64,000 bases of DNA from Bacteroides sp. (GCA_014802045.1 JAAVDA010000017.1:10583-74582); one strand, 5' to 3'. Positions 30,522-42,167 are shown, counted from the stretch's first letter. The notes: generated by a model from the sequence alone, not told the origin. Numbers and translations: made by a program.

Positions 30522-30893
30522 ATGGAAATCAAAGGAAAAATCATTGTTGCTCTCCCCGAGATGAGCGGTACTTCGCAGGCGGGAAGAGCCTGGAAAAAGC
30601 GCGAATATGTGCTTGAAACACAAGACACAATTCCCCGCAAAGTCCACTTCGACTTCTTTGGCGACCGTGCTGACCAGTATCCCCTCAATGTTGGCGACGA
30701 CATCACTCTCAGCTTCGATATAGAAAGCCGCGAGTACAACGGACGATGGTTCACAAGCATCCGCGGTTGGAAAGCCGAGAAAAACAACACTGCTCCCCAG
30801 GGTGGAGGATATATGCCGACCGAACCCGGATTCCCCCCTGCGCCTGTCAGCGACTTCCCTGCTGCCGGTCCGAGCGACGACCTCCCCTTCTGA
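30522..30893 (+). CDS. DUF3127 domain protein (OB-like)
   Basis: MEIKGKIIVALPEMSGTSQAGRAWKKREYVLETQDTIPRKVHFDFFGDRADQ... DDLPF C-terminus. Confidence 0.88.
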   Translation: MEIKGKIIVALPEMSGTSQAGRAWKKREYVLETQDTIPRKVHFDFFGDRADQYPLNVGDDITLSFDIESREYNGRWFTSIRGWKAEKNNTAPQGGGYMPTEPGFPPAPVSDFPAAGPSDDLPF

Positions 30894-31019
30894 CCTGTCC
30901 TAACCACCAGGCCGACAATACACACTTAAGGAACTTACACACATCTGCTGCATGTATGCAAGTTCCTTTCTGCTTTTTTTACAACTCAAACACTAATCAA
31001 ACCCACACCTTAAACCACA

Positions 31020-32354
31020 ATGAAAAAAACAGTCACCGCACTATGCGCGGCTGCCATAATGGCATCGCCCTCCGCGCTGATAGCCGATGAAAACATTCCG
31101 GCCACTTATACCCCTACACCGGAAATCATGCAGGCCCGTCAGGAATTTGCAGACAATGGCTTCGGAATTTTCCTTCACTGGGGCATCTACTCCATGTTTG
31201 CGCAGGGAGAATGGTACCTTAATCACGATAATATCACCGCCGAAGAATATGCCAAAGCAGCCCGTGGGTTCTATCCCGCCGACTTCAATGCCGCCGAATG
31301 GGTAAAAGCCATTAAAGACTCAGGAGCCAAATACATCACCTTCACCACCCGCCACCACGACGGATTCTCGATGTTTGACACCGACCAGAGCGACTACAAC
31401 ATTGTCGACGGCACACCGTTCAAGCGCGACATCCTCAAAGAGCTTGCCGACGAATGCCACAAGCAGGGCATAAAACTCCATCTATACTATTCCCACATCG
31501 ACTGGACACGTGAAGATTACCCCTCCGGACGCACCGGACTCAACACCGGACGCGACACAACCAAGCGCGACTGGCCCCACTACTATGAGTTCATGAACAA
31601 ACAGCTCACCGAACTCCTCACCAACTACGGTGAGATAGGAGCCATATGGTTTGACGGATGGTGGGACCACGATGAAGATTCTGTGCCTTTCAACTGGCAG
31701 CTCCCCGAGCAGTATGCTCTTATCCACAGTCTCCAGCCATCATGTCTGGTTGGCAACAATCACCATCAGACTCCATTTGCCGGAGAAGATATCCAGATTT
31801 TCGAGCGCGACCTCCCCGGAGAGAACACCGCCGGACTTTCAGGCCAGGCTATTTCACGCCTCCCCCTCGAAACTTGTCAGACCATGAACGGCATGTGGGG
31901 CTATAAAATCAAAGATCAGGATTATAAATCGCCCACCGAACTCATCCACTATCTTGTAAAAGCCGCTGGCATGGGTGCCAACCTCCTCCTCAACATTGGC
32001 CCGCAGCCTAATGGCGAACTTCCTGCTGCCGCCCTCGAACGACTCAAAGAGATCGGCCAGTGGATGAACAAGTATGGCGAGACATTCTATGCCACTACAG
32101 CCGGCGATTTCGAAGCACAGCCCTGGGGCACTTCAACCCGCAAAGGCAATAAGCTCTATCTCCACGTACTCACGCCCGACGGACCCGAAATCACTGTTCC
32201 CACTACAGCAAAAATAAAGAAAGCCACCACATTTGATGGTGGTGATCCGGTGAAATTCAGCAAACTCAAGGAGGGTGGTGTAACTATCACACTTCCAGAA
32301 ATTCCTGAAGGTACAGCTGATTTCATTATCGAACTCGAAACCTCTGGCAAATGA
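31020..32354 (+). CDS. Alpha-L-fucosidase (GH29)
   Basis: FGIFLHWGIYSMFAQGEWY, YITFTTRHHDGFSMFDT, IGAIWFDGWWDHD. Confidence 0.94.
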   Translation: MKKTVTALCAAAIMASPSALIADENIPATYTPTPEIMQARQEFADNGFGIFLHWGIYSMFAQGEWYLNHDNITAEEYAKAARGFYPADFNAAEWVKAIKDSGAKYITFTTRHHDGFSMFDTDQSDYNIVDGTPFKRDILKELADECHKQGIKLHLYYSHIDWTREDYPSGRTGLNTGRDTTKRDWPHYYEFMNKQLTELLTNYGEIGAIWFDGWWDHDEDSVPFNWQLPEQYALIHSLQPSCLVGNNHHQTPFAGEDIQIFERDLPGENTAGLSGQAISRLPLETCQTMNGMWGYKIKDQDYKSPTELIHYLVKAAGMGANLLLNIGPQPNGELPAAALERLKEIGQWMNKYGETFYATTAGDFEAQPWGTSTRKGNKLYLHVLTPDGPEITVPTTAKIKKATTFDGGDPVKFSKLKEGGVTITLPEIPEGTADFIIELETSGK

Positions 32355-33109
32355 GCACAACTAAGCAGCAACCGCTCCTCGAAGTCTGCGCCGGCGATCT
32401 TGAAAGCGTCCGCGCAGCTGCCGAGGGAGGAGCCGCACGAGTTGAACTCTGCTCGGCTCTTGGAGAGGGCGGTGTCACCCCCTCTATCGGATTTCTAAGG
32501 CAGGCACTCCTTGTGCCGGGCCTGAGAGTACATGTTCTCATCCGCCCGCGTGGAGGCGACTTCCTCTATACTCCCGAAGAAGTCAACGCCATGGTGGCCG
32601 ATATCGAAGCCTGTCGTGAGGCCGGAGCCCACGGCGTGGTTATCGGGGCGCTCACTCCCGACGGCGACATAGACCTTCCGTCGTGCAGACGCATGATTGA
32701 GGCCGCCGGAGAGATGAGTGTCACTTTCCATCGCGCCTTTGATCTTTGCCGCAACCCGGAAGAAGCCCTCGATACTATCATCGAGCTGGGATGCGACCGC
32801 CTCCTCACATCTGGCCAGGCAGCAACCGCCCTCGAAGGCACTTCCCTCCTTCGCCGGCTTCACGACCGGGCTGCCGGACGCCTCGTCATTCTTGCCGGCG
32901 GAGGCGTAACCCCAGATAATGCTGCCGATATCCTCATAGGCTCCGGCACAAATGAGGTGCATGCCTCTGCAAGAGCCGGTGTGACAAGCCCGATGCGCTA
33001 CCGCAAGGACGGCGTGGCCATGGGTGCCCCCGGTAGCGACGAATACTCCCGTAAAGTCACCTCTCCCGCCATCGTGGCCAAGATAGTAGAAAATATAACC
33101 GCTTTATGA
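32351..33109 (+). CDS. cutC: CutC family protein
   Basis: LEVCAGDLESVRAAAEGGAARVELCSALGEGGVTPS, VHVLIRPRGGDFLYT, VTFHRAFD. Confidence 0.95.
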   Translation: MSTTKQQPLLEVCAGDLESVRAAAEGGAARVELCSALGEGGVTPSIGFLRQALLVPGLRVHVLIRPRGGDFLYTPEEVNAMVADIEACREAGAHGVVIGALTPDGDIDLPSCRRMIEAAGEMSVTFHRAFDLCRNPEEALDTIIELGCDRLLTSGQAATALEGTSLLRRLHDRAAGRLVILAGGGVTPDNAADILIGSGTNEVHASARAGVTSPMRYRKDGVAMGAPGSDEYSRKVTSPAIVAKIVENITAL

Positions 33110-35727
33110 ACAGACATATTCTCTCTGCGGCAATAGCGTCGATGCTCTCATTCGGAGCTTTCGCACAGATTGCCACCCCTACGGTCGAAGCAGACTTCCG
33201 TAAACGTCAGGCAGATGTTGCGCACCCTGAATACTTTGCAGTGTTCAACCGCACTGACCTCACTCCCGAGCAGCGCGACGCCCTCAAGGTGCTCTACGCT
33301 TATATGCCGCTCCCCGATCTCGCCGACAATTCCGGCGACTATTTCCTCACCAATGTGGACTATGCCCTAAAGGCTCGCTCCGAGATGCCATGGGGAGCCA
33401 CTGTGCCTGACCGCGAATGGCGCCACTTTGTCCTTCCGGTCCGAATAAACAACGAAGCTCTCGATGCCCATCGTCCGGCCTTCTATGAAGAACTAAAAGA
33501 CCGTGTGAAAGGCCTGTCTATGAAAGACGCCATTCTTGAAATCAACCACTGGTGTCATGAAAAAGCCACTTATCAGCCATCCGATAGCCGAACCCACTCC
33601 CCTCTTGCCACTGTTTCATCGGCCATAGGCCGTTGCGGCGAGGAATCTACATTCACTGTAGGTGCTCTCCGCGCCATGGGCATTCCCGCACGCCAGATTT
33701 ATACCCCCCGTTGGGCTCACACAGACGACAACCACGCATGGGTGGAAGCCTGGGCCGACGGAAAATGGTATTTCCTCGGTGCCTGCGAGCCTGAGCCGGT
33801 GCTCAATCTCGGATGGTTCAATGCCCCTGCATCACGAGGCATGATGATGAACACCCGTGTGTTTGGCAACTACGACGGTCCTGAAGAAGTGCTCTCGCGC
33901 CCCGACGGATACACCGATATCAATGTCACCGTCAACTATGCTCCAGTCGACACTATCCATGTCAATGTAATCGGTATTGACGGTAAGCCCGCTTCTGATG
34001 TAGATGTTTCTTACCGTCTCTACAACTACAGCGAATTCTACCCCATCGTCACCAAGAAAACCGATGCTTCCGGACACTCGTCACTGAGCACCGGTCTCGG
34101 CGATATCCTCGTCTGGGCCTCCGACGGCACCAACTTCGGTTTCGCAAAAGGCTCTGTGGGTAAAGACCGCGAAGTAACTGTGACAATTGACCGCACTCCG
34201 GCCTATACCGGCACTGTAGAGCTCGACATTATCCCCCCCGTGCCAGGCAATAACTCTGTGGAAGTCACTCCCGAGATGGCAGCAGCAAATGAGGCCCGCA
34301 AAATCTACGAAGACTCTCTCCGCGGAGCCTATACTTCCACATTCGTCACTCCTGAGCAAGCCGCTGTGATGGCCGCTGAGCTTGGTCTCGATCCCACCCG
34401 CCTTGCGCGTGTGATGACCGACGCACGAGGCAACCACGGCGTTCTCGCCGAATTTCTCGCCTCCACACCGATAGCCGACCGTGACCGTGCTCTCCGTCTG
34501 CTCGAATCGCTCTCTGTGAAAGACCGCAGCGATGTGCCTCTGTCCATTCTCACAGACCATATGCTCACACCGGCCTCCGTGCCTGCCGAAATGGATGCCT
34601 ATATCCTTTCGCCCCGCATCGACGACGAAGCCCTCACACCCTTCCGCTCCTACTTCATGGCGGCAATCCCCGCTTCAGACGCCGAAGCTTACCGCGCCAA
34701 TCCCTCTCATCTCGTGGCAAAAGTGGCCAAAGACATACAGATTATTCCCGACTGGTATCCCGGCAATGTGCGCATGAGTCCGATTGCAGTCGATGCAGCT
34801 AAAGTGACTAATGCCGCCTCGCGCGACATCTACTTCGTGGCTGCTGCGCGAAGCATCGGCATCCCTGCACGCATCGACCCTGTCACAGGAAAGACCCAGT
34901 GGGCCGATGCATCAGGCGAATGGATCGATGCCGTGTTCGACGCCTCTGCGGCCAACTCCGTCTCTGCTCCCACAGGAACCGTCACGCTCGATTTCACCAC
35001 AACCGGACGCATCGACGACCCGAAATACTACACTCAGTTCTCACTATCAAAGATTGTCGACGGTAAGCCTCAGCAGATGGGTTATCCCGAAGATGGCACA
35101 TGGAGCTCCATCTTCCGCGACGGCACCACTCTCGATGCCGGACAATATATGCTTGTCAGCGGTCAGCGCATGGCCGACGGAGGAGTGCTCGCACGCGCCA
35201 CATTCTTCACTGTAGAGCCTGAATCGGCCCAGCATATTCCTCTCGTGCTCCGTCAGGATGAAAAGGGTGTGCAGGTGATTGGTAGCTTCAACGCCGAGAA
35301 CCTCTACACCGACCTCGCTACCGGCACAGAGAAGTCACTCCTCTCCACCACAGGCCGCGGCTACTATATCGTAGGCCTGCTCACACCCAACCATGAGCCC
35401 ACCAACCATGCCCTCCGCGATATCGCCGCCCTCAACCCCGAGTTTGAGAAATGGGGACGCAGTATGGTGCTCCTCTTCAAAGACGAGCAGGATGCCGCAC
35501 GCTTCGACGCCTCTCTGCTTCCGTCACTCCCCTCCACTGCCGTCTACGGCATTGACGACGACGGAAAAATCGCTGCCGAGATAATCGAATCGCTCCACCT
35601 TCCCTCCGGCGACCGTCCAATCTTCATTATCACCGACACATTCAACCGCATCGTCTTCGTGTCGCAGGGCTACACCATAGGCCTCGGTGACCAGCTCATC
35701 GACACCATCCATCAGCTTAAGGAATAA
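33106..35727 (+). CDS. Secreted transglutaminase-like domain protein
   Basis: Signal peptide; SAIGRCGEESTFTVGALRAMGIPARQIYTPRWAHTDDNHAWVEAWADGKWYFLGACEP (Cys-His-Asp transglutaminase core). Confidence 0.88.
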   Translation: MNRHILSAAIASMLSFGAFAQIATPTVEADFRKRQADVAHPEYFAVFNRTDLTPEQRDALKVLYAYMPLPDLADNSGDYFLTNVDYALKARSEMPWGATVPDREWRHFVLPVRINNEALDAHRPAFYEELKDRVKGLSMKDAILEINHWCHEKATYQPSDSRTHSPLATVSSAIGRCGEESTFTVGALRAMGIPARQIYTPRWAHTDDNHAWVEAWADGKWYFLGACEPEPVLNLGWFNAPASRGMMMNTRVFGNYDGPEEVLSRPDGYTDINVTVNYAPVDTIHVNVIGIDGKPASDVDVSYRLYNYSEFYPIVTKKTDASGHSSLSTGLGDILVWASDGTNFGFAKGSVGKDREVTVTIDRTPAYTGTVELDIIPPVPGNNSVEVTPEMAAANEARKIYEDSLRGAYTSTFVTPEQAAVMAAELGLDPTRLARVMTDARGNHGVLAEFLASTPIADRDRALRLLESLSVKDRSDVPLSILTDHMLTPASVPAEMDAYILSPRIDDEALTPFRSYFMAAIPASDAEAYRANPSHLVAKVAKDIQIIPDWYPGNVRMSPIAVDAAKVTNAASRDIYFVAAARSIGIPARIDPVTGKTQWADASGEWIDAVFDASAANSVSAPTGTVTLDFTTTGRIDDPKYYTQFSLSKIVDGKPQQMGYPEDGTWSSIFRDGTTLDAGQYMLVSGQRMADGGVLARATFFTVEPESAQHIPLVLRQDEKGVQVIGSFNAENLYTDLATGTEKSLLSTTGRGYYIVGLLTPNHEPTNHALRDIAALNPEFEKWGRSMVLLFKDEQDAARFDASLLPSLPSTAVYGIDDDGKIAAEIIESLHLPSGDRPIFIITDTFNRIVFVSQGYTIGLGDQLIDTIHQLKE

Positions 35728-35739
35728 TCCCCCTATAGA

Positions 35740-35789
35740 TAAACTGAATGAGGCTGCAGTAACTATCTAATGTAGCCTTATTCAGTTTA
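35740..35789. terminator. Intrinsic terminator hairpin
   Basis: TAAACTGAATGAGGCT ... AGCCTTATTCAGTTTA 16-bp stem with one G.T wobble, followed by a T-run. Confidence 0.75.
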
Positions 35790-35893
35790 TAATTAATTCT
35801 TTTTTTATATATTTAATATATCTAATTGAGATGTATTGTCTTTAGTTACTATATTTGTAAAAAAAATTAATCACACAAATAATTATAAGAACT

Positions 35894-38008
35894 ATGCATC
35901 CAATTATTAAACTAATTAAGTCAAATGATAAATTTACTATTATTGATGTATTTGGTAATGTCATTGTAAATAATATTATTGAGGCCAAAGAAGGGACTTG
36001 CTTTTGGAGAAATCCTAATATTCAACTTATTACAACCAACCATGAGTATTCCGAAATAAATATATTCGGTTTCTTTTTTAATAAATTTCATTATTCTGAA
36101 TATAAATTTGTATCTAAAATTGCTATTGATTTTGAAATATATAAATTTTCACATAAAACGAGTAAAAAATATAGTATTGGCACATATAGGAATCATACTG
36201 ATTATATCTATGACGAGATTATTCCTCTTGATAGTAATAATTTTTCAGGAATTGATATTATAAAAGTTCGGATTGGTAAAAAGTATTCTTTACTCCGATT
36301 TCCTATAAATAAATATATTGAATCAAAACAATATGATTATATTTTTACACCAATACAACCACTAAATGAATTCATTGTACTAAAAAGTGGGAAATTTGGC
36401 CTCATTGATGCTTTTACGTTTGAAGAAATTATCACACCACGATTCAATAGTATTGATTTGCTCTGCAATTTTTCTGGATATAATAAAGCTAAACATACTT
36501 TTGATATTTTTCAAACTGATAAAACTATAAAGATTGAAAGAACTGTAGACAAAAAACATTATCGTTCATATTTTATAGATAAAAGTAAACAGAATAAGAC
36601 CCAGTGGGGGGGATGCGACATATCTATATATGATTATCGATTTGATATAACCTATGTTCAGTCCCTTTCTAGTCCCTATTCTAATGATAGGATACCTATT
36701 AATTTGTATGGCTATTTTTATAATCTTTTTGACTGTAGAAAGTATGATGTTGTTATAAATATGATTGGGAAATACTATATTACCAAAAAAAATAGTAAGT
36801 TTGGGTTAATTGACGATGAGTTTAAGGAGTATCTTTCTTTAGAATACTCAAAGATTGAATTAGTATCTCTTCGAAATATAGAGAAACAACCAATATTTGT
36901 TGTATCCCATAAAAAAGGAGTATTTCTTTTTAATCCTGAGACAGGGCTAAGAACAAAAGAATTCGAAGGATTATATGACTGCACGTTACGTTATCATTTT
37001 AATGATTTTATCGTTTTTAAGGAAAAGGGGAAATTTGGTAAAATGTCTCCCAATGGAAATATTTTACTACCTGCAATTTTTTCTATACCTACAGAAGACC
37101 CCACTAGTAACGTTTTTGGAGAAATATCTTTTCAAGAATATTTTCACAAAAGGAAACATATATTTTATGTTACTGATAATAAATTTTATGGGGAAGTATC
37201 ACTAACAGATTATGATTTATGTCTTAAAGTAGGATATTCATTTCGCTATTTTTATATCATAAAGAAAGATGGGAAATATGGCCTTTTGAATAAATCTTTA
37301 AAAGAAATTATTCCGCCTATCTTCGATGATATCATTGATTCTGATAGCCAAGAGATCTCAATATTTAGTTCTGATGGTTATCATTGGGAAGAAGAATATG
37401 CCCGTCATCAAATTTTAATAGGATGTATTAATAATACATTTAATATTTATTATTTATCTGGAATGAATCCTGGTCAAACGATAAGAGAACTTATAACTGG
37501 ATGTACAAAAATAGAATTTGTTGCAGATAAATCTTATTATAGGTCCAACAATATCCGTAATAAAATGTTTATTCATTTTGTCAAAGGTGATATAAACGGG
37601 TATGTAAATTATGATGGAGAAGTGTTAAGTCTAAATCCAACAGATTCTATATCACCTGTTAATTGCAAATTTAATGGCGAAATATATTACATTATTAAAC
37701 AAAATAATAAGGTTAGACTAGCAGACTCCAGACTAAGGTTGCTTTTACCTTGTGCATATGATGATATTATTCAAATCTTTGAAGATAGAGTAATTGTTCT
37801 TGTTGATAATGATAGAAAGACTATCCCTCTCCGTAATAGTAATGATAAAATAAATTCATCAAATATAGAGTTTGATGATGAGTATGAGACAGAATCTACC
37901 TATGATCTTTACGCTGGGTCTTATGCCCAAGATATAATGGATTATTCAGATGAAGATATTGATGATATTTTTGATGGTGAACCGGACGCTTATTGGAACA
38001 TAGATTAA
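35894..38008 (+). CDS. WG-repeat-like protein in AT-rich island
   Basis: Recurring KxGKFGLIDxxxxEEIITPRFNSI / KKDGKYGLLNKSLKEIIPPIFDDI units; no signal peptide. Confidence 0.75.
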   Translation: MHPIIKLIKSNDKFTIIDVFGNVIVNNIIEAKEGTCFWRNPNIQLITTNHEYSEINIFGFFFNKFHYSEYKFVSKIAIDFEIYKFSHKTSKKYSIGTYRNHTDYIYDEIIPLDSNNFSGIDIIKVRIGKKYSLLRFPINKYIESKQYDYIFTPIQPLNEFIVLKSGKFGLIDAFTFEEIITPRFNSIDLLCNFSGYNKAKHTFDIFQTDKTIKIERTVDKKHYRSYFIDKSKQNKTQWGGCDISIYDYRFDITYVQSLSSPYSNDRIPINLYGYFYNLFDCRKYDVVINMIGKYYITKKNSKFGLIDDEFKEYLSLEYSKIELVSLRNIEKQPIFVVSHKKGVFLFNPETGLRTKEFEGLYDCTLRYHFNDFIVFKEKGKFGKMSPNGNILLPAIFSIPTEDPTSNVFGEISFQEYFHKRKHIFYVTDNKFYGEVSLTDYDLCLKVGYSFRYFYIIKKDGKYGLLNKSLKEIIPPIFDDIIDSDSQEISIFSSDGYHWEEEYARHQILIGCINNTFNIYYLSGMNPGQTIRELITGCTKIEFVADKSYYRSNNIRNKMFIHFVKGDINGYVNYDGEVLSLNPTDSISPVNCKFNGEIYYIIKQNNKVRLADSRLRLLLPCAYDDIIQIFEDRVIVLVDNDRKTIPLRNSNDKINSSNIEFDDEYETESTYDLYAGSYAQDIMDYSDEDIDDIFDGEPDAYWNID

Positions 38009-38015
38009 TTATACT

Positions 38016-38630
38016 ATGATTACTGTTGTCAATTCTTTCCCTATTAGAAAAACTAGAAGAACTGAGATATTAATTAATATAAATCAACCTATCAATAATA
38101 TCTTTTACTATCTCTCTCCATTTTATAAATACTATAATATTCCAGTAATTAATACTCCTAAAATAAAAGAGGAAAGTGTATATCGTATTTGGAGTCTATT
38201 ATTATATAATTACAATTATAATCGTAATATAAAAGATATCAGATTCAAAAAAGGCCTATATATAAATGACTATTATACGTATTCTTCCGCTATAAAAAAT
38301 ATATTTATACCAACATATTGTTGGTTATTAGAAAATAATGCTTATAAATTAGTGGAATATTTAAGGTCACAAATGAAAAGTAAAGATATTTTTATACTAA
38401 ATGATAAGTCTAATGTAAATTATAAAACTATACCGATGCCTTCCTGTGCATATTTACTTAAAGCGTATATAGAAAGTAGGAAACCATATCAAAATGCAAT
38501 TACAGAAATTTATGAATTATCTTATTATGTAGGTCGAAAAGAGATAAGTATTAAACACAAAAAATATATTCCAAACAAAATTGCATATATATATACCAAC
38601 CCACAATATACCTTAGATTTTAATGATTAA
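38016..38630 (+). CDS. Hypothetical protein co-directional with WG-repeat gene
   Basis: 204-aa ORF 7 nt downstream, same AT-rich composition; no family recognised. Confidence 0.6.
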   Translation: MITVVNSFPIRKTRRTEILININQPINNIFYYLSPFYKYYNIPVINTPKIKEESVYRIWSLLLYNYNYNRNIKDIRFKKGLYINDYYTYSSAIKNIFIPTYCWLLENNAYKLVEYLRSQMKSKDIFILNDKSNVNYKTIPMPSCAYLLKAYIESRKPYQNAITEIYELSYYVGRKEISIKHKKYIPNKIAYIYTNPQYTLDFND

Positions 38631-38668
38631 TCTATATTTTTCAATATTCCTATATGTGTGAATTAAAT

Positions 38669-38695
38669 GGGTGTTTTTCGCTCTGGGAAACACTC
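38669..38695. terminator. Possible terminator hairpin after the AT-rich island genes
   Basis: GGGTGTTT ... AAACACTC with one G.T wobble. Confidence 0.4.
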
Positions 38696-39062
38696 ATCCT
38701 TTATTCTATTGTTCACTCGCGGTGGATTCTTCGTTGTTAATATCCCTTATAAGCATATATCCTCCATAACGTTCTAATATGGAAATAAAACCAACACCAT
38801 TGATAGTTTCAATCCATTTTAGGAAACAATGTAACGGCCTTTATGCTAACCGCTTTTTAACCGGCTCTAATTCGATGGTATTGAAATCTATACTCTATTG
38901 ACTTTCCCAAACGTCAAAAACTTCATCATATTGCGATTACGCACCCAACCATTTATGAAAATATCCATATTTAGCTAGCCAATGTGATTGTTGTGGAAAA
39001 TTCATGATACTTTTTTGTACGATTTTCATCATCTCTGTTTCCGATAAGATGGTAATTTTTTA

Positions 39063-42000
39063 GTGAATATAGTAATCATCTTTATGAAATCCACCCGGTT
39101 CAGATATATCTCCGGCCTTATCGTTAGCGCCATGCTATCGTCGGCTGCATCGGCTCAGATTGTGAGCCACGAACGTCTGCTTTCATTCGAGGGCAACGAA
39201 ATTCCCCCCTTCATCACGGCTCATTCATCGCATCTGAGTCTCACCACCGACCATTTCAAGGACGGAGTGCAATCCCTCAGATGGCAGTTTGCGTCCGAAG
39301 GAAGCCTCTCCATCAAAAAAGATTTGCATTTCGAACCTAAAGATTCCACCGACACCTATCTTTCGGGATTCGTCGTGTGGATTCACAACACCATTCCGAT
39401 TGACCGGCCTCTCACATTCCGGTTCTTGAAAAACGGCACGGTCTGTTAGTACTTCAATATGAACCTCGACTTCACCGGATGGCGCACAGTATGGGTGTGC
39501 TACGAACGCGATATGCTTGGCTCACCTGAGACCGGCATGGACGAGATTTCCATCATTGCGCCCCCGGTAGAGGGCGAAATCTGTATTGACCATCTGCTCA
39601 CAGCCGCTAAGATGGACCACCGGCATCATACAGCCGACAATCAGGTGCCATTTGTCAACTCCGCCACAACAAGCCATTGGCTGCTGCTCTATCCCTATTC
39701 CACCATTCAGCCGGATATAGCTCCCGAACAGACAGTCACCCCTGAACAGAAAAAAGACATTGCCCTGCTCGAATCCCGCTTCCGCGACCAGATCTATACT
39801 CCCGGAGAACTGACCGACTCCACGATGCGCCAGCTCCGTCGCTTGTATGAACACTACGGCATCACCTATAGCGATAAAGGAGAGGTCAAAGGTCTGCCTA
39901 TATTTTTCCAGAGGTCGGTAGAAGCATACGAACGGATTATACCCGACTACAATATCGACATCTTCAACCGCAATGGCATGGAGCTGAAAGACTACTTCAA
40001 TCTCATGAACCGCATAGCCATAGCCTACAATGATGCCACGCGCAGCGAAGACCGCCAGGAACTGAAAAGGATGTTCCTATCCATGTATGACCATATGACC
40101 GACCAGGGTGTTAACTTCGGAAGCTGTCTGGGCAATTTCATCCACTATGGCTATAGCTTCCGCGGATATTACCCAGCCTGTTTCCTGATGAAAGACGTGC
40201 TTAGAGAGGCCGGCAAACTGAATGAGGCGGAAAAAGCCATGCGATGGTATGCCATTGCCAACGAGGTCTTCATAAAGCCCACCGAAAATGGCATGGATAT
40301 GGATGCTTTCAATACCGTGACCACCGGACGAATCGCCAGCATACTCATGATGGAGGATAGCCCTGAAAAAGTGCAGTATCTCAAATCATTCTCGCGGTGG
40401 ATTGACAATGGTTGTCTGCCTGCCGACGGTCTGAGTGGCGCGTTCAAGTCTGACGGAGCCGCATTTCATCACCGCAACCACTATCCGGCCTACGCTATCG
40501 GTGGACTCAATGGCGCCACTAAAATGATTCATCTGCTGAGCAATACCTCTTTCGCCGTTTCCGAAGCCGCCCACAGCACTATAAAGAATGTCTTGCTGGC
40601 CATGCGGTTCTACTGCAACAAAGCCGATTTCCCATTGGCCATGTCCGGCCGCCATCCCGACGGCAAGGGGGCTCTTGTGCCCATGCACTATGCCACCATG
40701 GCTCTTGCGGGCACTCCCGACCGCTCGCAGCCAATAGACCACGAGATGGGAAATGCCTATCTCCGGCTTGTATCAGACCACAAGACTCATCGCGACGACA
40801 ATCCCGAATATATTCCTTTCGTTGCGTCAGCCCACGAACAGGACATGATTGAAAGACTGAGAGCCGAACATTGCATTGCCGAGCCCGACCCCGCAGGCAA
40901 CTGGAATTTAGGCTATGGATGTGCCAATGTGCAGCGCCGTAAGAACTGGTCGGCTGTGGCCCGCGGTCATTCCCGCTATCTCTGGGCCGCGGAGCATTAT
41001 AGAGGTGAGAATCTTTTCGGACGCTATCTTGCCCACGGGTCACTCCAGATAATGACAGCCCGCGACACGGGCGCCAATGTGTCGGCCGCTACAGGAGGCT
41101 GGACTGAAGCCGGATTCGACTGGGGACGCATTCCGGGCGCCACGGCTATTCACCTACCGCTTGATAAGCTCAAGGCCAATGTGCTCAATGTCGACACCTA
41201 TTCCGGCTACGAAGAGATGCTATTCTCCGATGAGACTTTTGCCGGCGGCATTTCGCAGGAACACAATAACGGCGCGTTCGGAATGAAACTCCACGAACAC
41301 GACAAATACAATGGTTCTCATCGCGCCCGCAAATCTTACCATTTTCTCGATGACAAAATCATCTGTCTGGGTAGTGATATCGAAAATCTGAACACAGATT
41401 TCAATACCGAAACAACCGTATTTCAGCTTGCCCTCCTCGATGACCGCGACACAACCTACTGGAACTCCCCGACGATAGGAGAAAACTATCTTCTCGACCA
41501 CCTCAATACCGGATATTATCTCCCCTCTCTGCCCGGAATGGACACAGCCGAATTCACCCACAACCCCGATCAGCAGTCAATATCCAATGAGGGAGTCCCG
41601 ACTGCGGGCAACTGGGTCTCGCTGACCATCAACCATGGCCGTGCGCCAAAGGGCCGAGCCTACAGCTACGCCATCATTCCGTAGACCGATAAAGAAACAA
41701 TGGAGAGGTTTGCCGCCTCTCCTACCTACAAAGTATTGCAGCAAGACCGCAACGCCCACATTGTCCGCGACACCGAAAGCGGTCTTACATCCTATGTATT
41801 GTTCGAGACTCCCCGCCATCTTCCCGACGGCCTTATCGAGCATGCCGACACTGCATGCCTGATTATGGTGCGTCCGGTTAATGAAAATGAAGCCATTGTC
41901 ACGGTGGCCAATCCCGACCTCGCGCTCTACCGAGGTTCCGCCGACGAGATATTCGATACCGACGGCCACAGGATAGAACGCAGCATCTACTCCCGTCCCT

Positions 42001-42167
42001 GGATTTCCGACAGGAGTCAGGAAATACCTGTCTGTGTGACCATAAAGAGCGAATGGAACATCAGCGGCAATCCCGCCTGCAAAATCATTTCACGCGATAA
42101 GAATTCCACAGTGGTGCAGTTCACCTGCAAAGATGCGGCAAGTTTCGATGTCGTGCTCACAAAATAG
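39063..42167 (+). pseudogene. PL8-like chondroitin/hyaluronate lyase interrupted by two in-frame TAG codons (39447-39449 and 41682-41684)
   Basis: ORFs 39063..39449, 39459..41684 and 41700..42167 are in the same frame and together cover a PL8-type lyase ([48 protein letters not shown]); no frameshift. Confidence 0.75.

Noticed and set aside
38855-38880. TTAACCGGCTCTAA match to the pncB terminator arm at 43533
   Set aside because: Only ~14 nt shared, no flanking similarity; chance or generic terminator sequence
39063-42167. Genome-wide TAG recoding
   Set aside because: Several well-supported genes in the window terminate at TAG, so TAG is a genuine stop here; recoding, if any, would be gene-specific
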